Assembly (NCBI RefSeq): GCF_946480385.1
Contig: NZ_CAMLJP010000116.1
Location: 1-18,909 of the forward strand
DNA length: 18,909 bases
Direction of reading: 5' to 3'
From: an uncultured Azospirillum sp.
Lineage (GTDB): Bacteria > Pseudomonadota > Alphaproteobacteria > Azospirillales > Azospirillaceae
Shown here: positions 1-8,188 of the stretch, piece by piece
How positions within the stretch are numbered: the first letter of the stretch is position 1
Layout of the letters: each line of letters begins with the position of its first letter
Program-made: the position numbers and the translations under genes
The notes under the pieces: model-generated
Told to the model about the DNA's origin: nothing
The model's database searches: none
The model's input: the letters and a program-made list of their open reading frames with translations, nothing else

Positions 1-607
1 CATGCTCGCCGGCCGAGATGAAGATCTTGGTGCCGGTGATCTTGTAACCGCCCTGTTCATCCGGCACCGCCTTGGTGCGGATGATGCCGAGGTCGGTGCC
101 GCAATGCGGCTCGGTCAGGCACATGGTGCCGGACCAGGTGCCGTCGACCAGCTTGGGCAGGAAGCGCTGCTTCAGCTCGTCCGAGCCGTACATCGCCAGC
201 GCGTTGTAGGCGCCGAGCGACAGGCCGGGATACATGCCGAAGCTGAGGTTGGCGGAGCAGATGAACTCCTCCAGCATGATGTTGACCAGCTTCGGCAGCC
301 CCTGTCCGCCATAGGCCGGGTCGCAGGCCAGGCCCTGCCAGCCGGCCTCGATATAGGTGCTGTAGGCCTCCTTGAAGCCCTTGGGCGTGCGGACCTCGCC
401 ATTCTCGAACCGGCAGCCCTCGCCGTCGCCGGACTGGTTCAGCGGGAACAGAACCTCCTCGCACAGCTTGGCGCCTTCCTCCAGCACCTGGCCGACGAGT
501 TCCGGCGTGGCGTCCTCATAGCCCGGCAGGGCCGACAGCTTGTCCAGACCGACGATCTCGTCCAGGACGAAGCGCACATCCTCAAGCGGAGCCTTGTAGA
601 TCGGCAT
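1..607 (-). CDS. Acyl-CoA dehydrogenase, N-terminal part (3' end outside window)
   Basis: This is the first 202 residues of a flavin-dependent acyl-CoA dehydrogenase, which makes the alpha-beta double bond in the first step of beta-oxidation. The protein opens with the short helical extension (YKAPLEDVRFVLDEI) typical of the longer, roughly 600-residue bacterial family members. The usual N-terminal alpha-helical domain follows, with NLSFGMYPGLS and then LTEPHCGTDLG, the conserved flavin/substrate segment of the middle domain. The ATG at 607 has a strong GGAGG eight bases upstream. It lies only 16 bp after the stop of the dehydrogenase/hydratase fusion, so it is the last visible gene of the beta-oxidation operon. 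The exact chain-length preference (fatty acid or branched-chain) cannot be read from this part. The family call is firm. A fadE-type role is inferred from context, so no symbol is given. Confidence 0.93.
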   Translation of the reverse strand, partial: MPIYKAPLEDVRFVLDEIVGLDKLSALPGYEDATPELVGQVLEEGAKLCEEVLFPLNQSGDGEGCRFENGEVRTPKGFKEAYSTYIEAGWQGLACDPAYGGQGLPKLVNIMLEEFICSANLSFGMYPGLSLGAYNALAMYGSDELKQRFLPKLVDGTWSGTMCLTEPHCGTDLGIIRTKAVPDEQGGYKITGTKIFISAGEH

Positions 608-623
608 CTCTCGTTCCTCCCCC

Positions 624-2963
<2,340 letters not shown>

Positions 2964-2989
2964 GGTCGTTTCCTCCCCGATCCCGTTGG

Positions 2990-4126
2990 TCAGACCGCTT
3001 CCAGGATGGTGGCGATGCCCTGACCGCCGCCGATGCACTGGGTGGCCAGCGCGAACTGCTTGCCTTCGCGCTTCAGCAGGGCCGCGGCCTTGCCGGTGAT
3101 GCGGGCGCCGGTGGCTCCCAGCGGGTGGCCGAGCGCCAGCGCGCCGCCGTCCGGGTTGATGCGGGACGGGTCGATGTCGAGATCGCGCATGCAGGCGATG
3201 GCCTGGGACGAGAAGGCCTCGTTGATCTCGATGATGTCGATGTCGTTGATCGACAGGCCGGCACGGGCCAGCGCCTTGCGGGTGGCCGGGACCGGCCCCA
3301 GACCCATCAGCTCCGGCGCGCAGCCGGCGACGGCGACCGAGCGGATCTTCGCCAGGATCGGCAGGCCGTTGGCGCGGGCATACTCCTCCGTCGTCACCAG
3401 AACGACCGAAGCGCCATCGGTCAGCGGCGAGGAGGTGCCGGCGGTCACGGTGCCGTCGGCGATGAAGGCGGGCTTCAGGCCCGACAGGCCTTCGGCGGTG
3501 GTGCCGGGGCGGATGCAACCGTCCTTGTCGACCAGACCGGCCGGGGTCTGGATGCCGACGATCTCGTCGGCCAAGCGGCCGGCGGCCTGGGCTTCCGCCG
3601 CCTTGGCGTGGGATGCGACGGCCAGCGCCTCCTGCTCGGCGCGGGAGACGCCGTATTTGCGGGCGACATTCTCCGCCGTGATGCCCATCGAGCAGTAGGC
3701 TTCCGGATAGGAGGCCTTCAGCGCCGGGTTCGGCATCGGGTTGAAGCCCATGATCGGCACGCGGGTCATCGATTCGACGCCGCCGCAGACGAACACCTCG
3801 CCGGCGCCCATCTGGATGGCGCCCGCAGCCTGATGGATCGACTGCATGGAGGAGCCGCAATAGCGGTTGACCGTGGTGGCCGCCGCGGTCTGCGGCAGCT
3901 TGGCCAGGAAGGAGATGCTGCGGGCGACGTTCAGCCCCTGCTCACCCTCGGGGAAGGAGCAGCCGACGATCACATCCTCGATGTCATCGGTCTTCAGGCC
4001 GGTGCGTTCCACCAGCGCCGCGATGACGCGGGCCAGCAGATCGTCGGGGCGGACCTTGGTCAGCTCGCCCTTGTGGGCGAAGGCGAAGGGCGAACGGGCA
4101 TAACCGGCGATGACGACCGACTTCAT
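2990..4126 (-). CDS. fadA: Acetyl-CoA acyltransferase (3-ketoacyl-CoA thiolase)
   Basis: This 378-residue thiolase cleaves 3-ketoacyl-CoA with CoA to give acetyl-CoA and a shortened acyl-CoA, the last beta-oxidation step. The nucleophilic cysteine lies in NRYCGSSMQSI (Cys90). The catalytic histidine is in GHPLGATG (His334) and the second active-site cysteine in CIGGGQGIA (Cys364). All family motifs are intact and the length is typical. The ATG at 4126 overlaps the TGA of the upstream regulator gene as ATGA. A GGAGGAG ribosome site lies inside the regulator's last codons, so translation is probably coupled to the regulator. The enzyme is most likely degradative (FadA-type) because it sits between the regulator and the FadN-like and acyl-CoA dehydrogenase genes. 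A biosynthetic PhaA-type role is less likely in this setting. Confidence 0.94.
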   Translation of the reverse strand: MKSVVIAGYARSPFAFAHKGELTKVRPDDLLARVIAALVERTGLKTDDIEDVIVGCSFPEGEQGLNVARSISFLAKLPQTAAATTVNRYCGSSMQSIHQAAGAIQMGAGEVFVCGGVESMTRVPIMGFNPMPNPALKASYPEAYCSMGITAENVARKYGVSRAEQEALAVASHAKAAEAQAAGRLADEIVGIQTPAGLVDKDGCIRPGTTAEGLSGLKPAFIADGTVTAGTSSPLTDGASVVLVTTEEYARANGLPILAKIRSVAVAGCAPELMGLGPVPATRKALARAGLSINDIDIIEINEAFSSQAIACMRDLDIDPSRINPDGGALALGHPLGATGARITGKAAALLKREGKQFALATQCIGGGQGIATILEAV

Positions 4127-4617
4127 GAGTGCTTCTCCTCCATGTCCTGCGTCTCCGTGATGCCGTTGCGGCGAAGATGCTCGGAGATCTGGGTGTCGAT
4201 GGTGCACAGCTCCGCCAGCGTCTGTTTGACGTCGGCGAGCTGCTGTTCAAGCGCGGAAATCCGGCGGCGCGCGATCGTGCGCATGTAGCGCATCTGTTCG
4301 ATCTGGGCGTCGTCGGTGTCGTAGAGGTTCAGGAAATCCTTGATTTCGGCCAGGCTGAAGCCCAGCCGCTTGCCCCGGCAGATCAGCGCCAGCCGGGCAC
4401 GGTCGCGGTGGCCGTAGACGCGGGCGCCTCCAGGGGCGCTGCCGATCCGCTCCGGCGACAGCAGTCCCTCATCCTCGTAATGGCGGATGGTGCGGTGGGT
4501 CAGACCGAACTCCCCGGCCAATTCGCCGATGGCCAGGCGCGGTTCGCAGCCATGGCCGTCCGGCCTGCCACCCTCCTCCGCCTCCATCGAACCGATGCTG
4601 ACCGAAAGCCGATCCAA
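4123..4617 (-). CDS. MerR-family transcriptional regulator of the beta-oxidation operon
   Basis: This 164-residue regulator has a MerR-type winged helix-turn-helix at residues 28-95 (LAIGELAGEFGLTHRTIRHY, then GARVYGHRDRARL). A long coiled coil for dimerisation follows at about 104-146. The short C-terminal tail lacks the paired cysteines of metal sensors. Family members of this shape linked to acyl-CoA genes (LiuR-like) respond to acyl-CoA or related metabolites; that role is inferred from the neighbours. The chosen start is TTG at 4617, with GGGAG about nine bases upstream. An ATG at 4587 would give a protein 10 residues shorter, but it has no clear ribosome site. The gene is first in the operon, and its stop overlaps the thiolase start by four bases. 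It probably controls itself and the operon through the palindrome at 4637-4659. Confidence 0.88.
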   Translation of the reverse strand: MDRLSVSIGSMEAEEGGRPDGHGCEPRLAIGELAGEFGLTHRTIRHYEDEGLLSPERIGSAPGGARVYGHRDRARLALICRGKRLGFSLAEIKDFLNLYDTDDAQIEQMRYMRTIARRRISALEQQLADVKQTLAELCTIDTQISEHLRRNGITETQDMEEKHS

Positions 4618-4636
4618 GCTGCCTGCTCCCTTCCCT

Positions 4637-4659
4637 GACGTTTACGTAAAGGTAAAGTC
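4637..4659 (-). promoter_or_regulatory. Putative MerR/LiuR-type operator
   Basis: The segment contains the perfect 10-bp palindrome TTTACGTAAA (4641-4650). It is flanked by a wider imperfect dyad, GACGTTTAC on the left and GTAAAGTC on the right. It lies 20 bp upstream of the regulator start and covers the proposed -10 box. A TTTACGTAAA-centred site is the type recalled for LiuR-family regulators of acyl-CoA catabolism. That match comes from memory and is not a computed motif score. Confidence 0.6.
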
Positions 4660-4677
4660 GATGCCGCATGATGTCAA
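4649..4677 (-). promoter_or_regulatory. Predicted promoter of the beta-oxidation operon
   Basis: Read on the minus strand, a perfect TTGACA (4677-4672) is followed after 17 bp by TACCTT (4654-4649), a weak -10 box matching three of six consensus bases. The palindromic operator sits over the -10 box, which suits local control by the MerR-type protein. The transcript would start about 25 bp before the TTG start codon. Confidence 0.5.
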
Positions 4678-4938
4678 CTGGCTTGTTGACCATGCGAACC
4701 AGTTTGGCGAACAGGCCCCGTCAACGGTCTAGCCACGAACCGGTGCGGCGCGCCCGCGCAGTGACAGGATGCCACGCCCCGACATGGGTGACGGCTATGG
4801 CAGGCTTTGCGGTGAGCGCGCATCGGTCCATCTCCCCTGTCGATATGGGGATGGAATGCAGCGCCGGACAGACGGCCAGAAGGCCGCGGCAAATTTCAAG
4901 GTTTCGGGTAGATCGGGATAGGGTACGGGAGACAACCC

Positions 4939-5127
4939 ATGTCGGCGCGCGCCATCGTATCGCTGGGCGTCTGGATACTGGCCATGGTGCTGATCGGCAC
5001 GATGACCGTGGGCCTTGCACTGGCCTTCTACCTGCTGCTGACCCTGTGCTTCGCACTGGTGGTCGCGGCCCTGACCCTGCTTGCCCGCCGGCGGGAGCAC
5101 CACCGGGGCGAACAGAGCTATCTTTAG
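4939..5127 (+). CDS. Small membrane protein, unknown function
   Basis: This 62-residue protein is almost entirely hydrophobic from residue 5 to 48. The stretch reads as two closely spaced transmembrane helices, roughly 7-22 and 24-48, and is followed by a basic, hydrophilic tail (RRREHHRGEQSYL). The tail would lie in the cytoplasm by the positive-inside rule. The ATG has GGGAG seven bases upstream (in GGGAGACAACCC), a good ribosome site for such a short frame. Its TAG stop overlaps the TAA of the converging cysteine-rich protein gene. I do not recognise the family. A real gene is likely because of the ribosome site and membrane composition, but conservation was not tested. Confidence 0.65.
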   Translation: MSARAIVSLGVWILAMVLIGTMTVGLALAFYLLLTLCFALVVAALTLLARRREHHRGEQSYL

Positions 5128-5705
5128 TCAGCCGCCTGCCTGCCGGCCGGTGTGCCGGGCGGGCCGAGGGGATCGCCCCAGCGGCTCAGCCCCGGCCGAT
5201 CCGGATCGGGTTCCGGACAGCCGGCGGACGCCTGCCGGGCCTTCTTTTCCATGAAGCAGCCGCAATGGCTGCAGACCCGCGCATCGATCGGCAGGTGCAA
5301 CGCAGTCGCGGCCAGCAAGTGGAGCACCGATTGCGGTGCCGGCCGATAGCGGGGGCAGACGCCGCATGCCGCCAGCCGTCCCGCGGCCGTGTCGGCGTCG
5401 ACCATGCCGAAGCCGCTGCGTGCCCAATCCCAGAACCCCGCAACCGCAGCCGTCAATGTGGCGCCGGCAGGCGGCGGTCCGGCAGGCTCGGCCCCCATGG
5501 AAAGCCGCTCGATTTGGGCGGCGATGTCGGCGACGGATTGCCCGAGCCGGGACAGCAAGGCGCGCTGCTCCGGATCGGCGAAGGCCCGGAGCAGCGCGTC
5601 GGTGGGCACCTCGCGGGTCAGGCCGAGCAGGCGCGCCAGTTCACGGCATGCCTGCCCGGCCCGTTCCGCATCAGCGGGGTCGGGGACGATGTCCTTCCCC
5701 GTCAT
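5124..5705 (-). CDS. Cysteine-rich, putative zinc-binding protein of unknown function
   Basis: This 193-residue soluble protein has a helical N-terminal half (residues 12-70) with no recognised domain and a proline/alanine linker. Its cysteine-rich C-terminal half has C114-x2-C117 (ACGVCPRYRPAP), C145-x2-C148-x-C150 (VCSHCGCFMEKKAR) and C163-P (AGCPE). The pattern CxHCGCxxxxKA...CP resembles small zinc-ribbon proteins often met in phage and accessory regions, so metal binding is likely but the function is unknown. The ATG at 5705 lies 10 bp after the phospholipase stop, with a modest AAGGGCGG ribosome site, so the gene is probably co-transcribed with the phospholipase. An open frame extends upstream into the phospholipase gene but gives no sensible protein. 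The TAA stop shares bases with the TAG of the converging membrane protein gene. Confidence 0.75.
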   Translation of the reverse strand: MTGKDIVPDPADAERAGQACRELARLLGLTREVPTDALLRAFADPEQRALLSRLGQSVADIAAQIERLSMGAEPAGPPPAGATLTAAVAGFWDWARSGFGMVDADTAAGRLAACGVCPRYRPAPQSVLHLLAATALHLPIDARVCSHCGCFMEKKARQASAGCPEPDPDRPGLSRWGDPLGPPGTPAGRQAAD

Positions 5706-5715
5706 GATACCGCCC

Positions 5716-7248
5716 TTACGGAGCCGTCGGCGCGGCGGGAGCGACGCTGGCCTTCGCCTGGACCTCCTGCATGTACTGCTTGGCATCGCCAACGGTCTGC
5801 AGGGAGGACACGCGCGCCAGGATGGCCGGATGCTCCGCCGGTGGCGACGTCTGCAAATCATGCATGGCATGAAGCTGCACAAAACCAACCTGGCTGGCCG
5901 GCATCGGTGCGTTCGCAGGCGGAGCGACAGGAGCCGGAGCGTTGGTGACGATGTTGCCGAACTCCGCCGGCTGCGGCAGCGTGGCCGGGGTGTCGGTCCG
6001 CGGCGTCGACAGCGACAGCAACGACAGCACGTTATTGGCCGCGGCATCGCGCTTGGTCAGCGGCTTCAGCCCATAGACCGCCTCCAGCGTCGCCGGGATG
6101 GAGGAATGGTCATAAACGCGGTGGTCGACGGTGTTCTTCGGGATCAGCGGCGACACCACGACCGCCGGGACGCGGACGCCATACTGCTCGAACGTGAAGC
6201 CGTTGACGTTCAGCCCGAACTCGTCCCCTGTGTCGCCCGGCTTGATCTTGGGCTGGGTGTCGCCCGGCGCGACGGCGGCCGGCGGCGCCACATGGTCATA
6301 GAAGCCGCCATGCTCGTCCCAGGTGATGATGAGCAGGCTGGTTTCCCACAGCGGCGAATTGCGGATCGCCTCGTACACCTGCTTGATCAGCGTCTCGCCG
6401 CCGGTCACCCCGTCCATGGGATGCTGCGAGGTGCCGCCGGTGTAGCTGCCGGCCCGGACGTTGCCGTAATTCGGCTCGATGAAGGTGTAGAGCCAGGGGT
6501 AGTTCCCCTGCAGATCCTTGGCGAGCTTGTCCAGCGAGTTCACGTCGGAGAAGTTGACGCCGGCCAGGGCCGCGGTGATCGTGGTCAGCGCTTCGTAGCC
6601 GTACAGCCGCCAGCCGAAATCGCCGCCGTTGGGCTTGGCGCTCAGCGCCTGGAAGATGGTGCCGTTCTTGAACTTCACCCCTGAAATGGTATCCCACTTC
6701 GCCATCTGCTCATCGGTCGGGCTGGCGTCGAGGCCATCCGAGGAGGCGGCGTGGGCGAAGAAGCGGTTGGGCCAGGTCGGGCCGGGCAGCGACGAGAACC
6801 AGCGGTCGCAGACCGCGAACTCGCGGGCCAGCGTGTTCAGGATCGGCAACTGCGACGGCGCGTAACAGCGCATGATCATCGCCAGATCCTGGACCGGCGC
6901 CTTCCCTTCGTCGTCCGAGGTCGAATCCGCGAAGTTGGCGACGAAGCCGCTGTTGTTGATCGCGGGATAGCTGCCGCCCGCCTTGTAGGTGGCGCCATGA
7001 CCGCAGAGCTGCTCCACCACGTCGGCAAATTCGTGGCCGGGGTCCACCGGCAGGGTCTGGTCGGCCGGCTGGGACACCGTGTAGGCGACGCCGTTGTAGC
7101 TGTTGGACTCCTTGCCCGTCAGCCCGTCGACCGCCGTCGGCTGACCGGTGACGGTGTCGGTGCCGGTGATGCCGGAAAATCCGAGCAGATTGTCGAACGA
7201 CCGGTTCTCCAGCATGAGAACGAAGACATTGGTGATGTTCGAAGCCAT
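5716..7248 (-). CDS. Phospholipase C-type phosphoesterase (alkaline phosphatase superfamily) without signal peptide
   Basis: This 510-residue enzyme belongs to the bacterial phospholipase C / acid phosphatase AcpA phosphoesterase family and should hydrolyse phosphate esters, probably phospholipid headgroups. Visible family motifs are FVLMLENRSFDNLLG (metal ligands Glu14/Asn15), DRWFSSLPGPTWPNR (presumed nucleophile Thr158), HPMDG (residues 276-280), WDEHGGFYDHV (Asp311, Glu312, His319) and YDHSSIP (Asp380, His381). All catalytic residues appear present. The protein begins directly at the first catalytic strand, so there is no Tat or Sec signal, unlike most secreted relatives. The C-terminal 80 residues are rich in alanine and proline. 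The ATG at 7248 has AGAGGA nine bases upstream. The gene lies 107 bp after the PUD-like gene and 10 bp before the cysteine-rich gene, so one operon is likely. The exact substrate is unknown. Confidence 0.9.
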   Translation of the reverse strand: MASNITNVFVLMLENRSFDNLLGFSGITGTDTVTGQPTAVDGLTGKESNSYNGVAYTVSQPADQTLPVDPGHEFADVVEQLCGHGATYKAGGSYPAINNSGFVANFADSTSDDEGKAPVQDLAMIMRCYAPSQLPILNTLAREFAVCDRWFSSLPGPTWPNRFFAHAASSDGLDASPTDEQMAKWDTISGVKFKNGTIFQALSAKPNGGDFGWRLYGYEALTTITAALAGVNFSDVNSLDKLAKDLQGNYPWLYTFIEPNYGNVRAGSYTGGTSQHPMDGVTGGETLIKQVYEAIRNSPLWETSLLIITWDEHGGFYDHVAPPAAVAPGDTQPKIKPGDTGDEFGLNVNGFTFEQYGVRVPAVVVSPLIPKNTVDHRVYDHSSIPATLEAVYGLKPLTKRDAAANNVLSLLSLSTPRTDTPATLPQPAEFGNIVTNAPAPVAPPANAPMPASQVGFVQLHAMHDLQTSPPAEHPAILARVSSLQTVGDAKQYMQEVQAKASVAPAAPTAP

Positions 7249-7355
7249 GGAGCGGTCCTCTTGCTCGCCGTTGAACGTCGGGTGGGTGATGCCGCGGCAC
7301 GGCGCCGGACGGCGGGCAGACGGGCCCGCCGGGCCGGCACCGGCCGTCGGCAGCC

Positions 7356-7745
7356 TCAGCTGGAGACGGAGGTCGTGCAGGAGCCGGAGATCAGCGGCAT
7401 CATGAAAGTGCTGGTGGTGAACGGGAAGTAATAGGTCATACCGTCGTCCGCCGACTGGCACTCGCACTCCTTGGTCGGGGCCTGCAGGGTGCCTTCGGTC
7501 TGATAGACACCCTGGCTGGATCCGTCGACCACCTCGGCCCGGCAGTACCAGTAATCCATGCCGGTGCGGCCGAATCCGGTGTTGAAGCCCACTTCGAGCG
7601 GCCCGGCGAAGCCACCGGGAGCAACGGGCGCGCTGGACTGCCAGATCACCGGTGCGTCATCGCTGTAACGATGGGAAAACGAGAAAATGGCGTTCCCACC
7701 GGTGTTGTTCACGACGTACATCTTGAGAGAGCTATTGTATGGCAT
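7356..7745 (-). CDS. Small beta-rich protein resembling the PUD (up-regulated in Daf-2) family
   Basis: This 129-residue protein has no signal peptide or membrane helix. It opens with a strand-like MYVVNNTGGNAIFSFSHRYS and continues with W35, a proline/glycine-rich turn (APVAPGGFAGPL) and VGFNTGFGRTGMDYWY. The order 'NNTG ... HRYSD ... W ... PG ... NTGF..TG.DYW' resembles, from memory, the PUD beta-sandwich family of nematodes, fungi and some bacteria, whose function is unknown. A cysteine pair follows (CEC, residues 94-96), with a threonine/serine-rich end. The start is taken at ATG 7745, with a weak GAGTG upstream. A TTG at 7778 is possible but less likely. The gene is the first of the trio with phospholipase C and lies beside an AT-rich region. 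Other small beta-sandwich families cannot be excluded. Confidence 0.7.
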   Translation of the reverse strand: MPYNSSLKMYVVNNTGGNAIFSFSHRYSDDAPVIWQSSAPVAPGGFAGPLEVGFNTGFGRTGMDYWYCRAEVVDGSSQGVYQTEGTLQAPTKECECQSADDGMTYYFPFTTSTFMMPLISGSCTTSVSS

Positions 7746-7792
7746 ACTATCACACTCATTTTGGTTTCTCGTGCCCAATGCACATATACTTG

Positions 7793-7820
7793 AATATCAG
7801 CGCGGTTATACCGACGTCAA
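7793..7820 (-). promoter_or_regulatory. Predicted promoter of the PUD-like/phospholipase operon
   Basis: On the minus strand TTGACG (7820-7815) is followed after 16 bp by GATATT (7798-7793). These match five and four of six consensus bases. The transcript would start about 40 bp before the ATG at 7745. The spacer contains the short dyad GGTtATACC. The surroundings are AT-rich, which raises the chance of a random match. Confidence 0.35.
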
Positions 7821-8083
7821 TTTTACAACGTGCGCTTATTGCAACTTATTCTCGCATAACGAGTCATATCCCGCACAAATTAGCAGGAGAAAAGACAAAT
7901 ATGGTTTCAATTCGGATATAAAATTGCGTTTTCAGGTACATCTCGTTTATAGATTGGGTTTATCTTTTATTTTATCTGGGTAAAGTTGCGCTTCTGGGAT
8001 GCGAGATCGCCCACACTGCTGCGCATAAGGAGTGCAGACGCCAATCGATGCACCTATTGCTGGCTTTCCGAGAGACGGGCCGC

Positions 8084-8128
8084 AAAAACAAAAACCCCAT
8101 GATCGCGCTCACAGGCGCAACCATGGGG
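8084..8128 (-). terminator. Intrinsic terminator of the macroglobulin unit
   Basis: Read on the minus strand, CCCCATG (8128-8122) pairs with CATGGGG (8101-8095). An inner GC-rich stem (TTGCGC with GCGCGA) extends it. The hairpin is followed directly by TTTTTGTTTTTG (8094-8083). It begins about 60 bp after the macroglobulin stop codon. This is a textbook Rho-independent terminator. Confidence 0.9.
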
Positions 8129-8188
8129 TCGATGTCGGCATGTACCGCCGGTAGACCGGGACGGATCAGGCCCCGGCCCCCGGATGGC

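Larger units (their letters stand above)
4618..4938. other. Intergenic region between divergent merR and small membrane gene
   Basis: This 321-bp gap holds the operon promoter and operator at its left end. Further right there is one imperfect hairpin, CCATctCCCC at 4828-4837 pairing with GGGGATGG at 4847-4854, on the side of the plus-strand gene. No convincing promoter for that plus-strand gene, and no further coding region, is visible. Confidence 0.5.
7746..8188. other. Long intergenic region with an AT-rich core
   Basis: This 443-bp gap separates the macroglobulin gene from the PUD-like gene. Counting bases over 7741-7980 gives 91 G or C in 240 (38%), falling to about 32% over 7921-7980, against roughly two-thirds in the rest of the window. 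It contains the predicted promoter and repeated TTTATC/TTTATT runs near 7958-7976. From 8084 to 8128 it contains the macroglobulin terminator. Short open frames on the plus strand (for example 7687-7983) have no convincing support. Confidence 0.7.

Noticed and set aside
7687..7983. A plus-strand 98-residue frame reading into the AT-rich region, and a second shorter one at 7739-7921
   Set aside because: Both overlap the PUD-like gene or its promoter antisense, have no clear ribosome site, and their hydrophobic residues follow from AT-rich codons.
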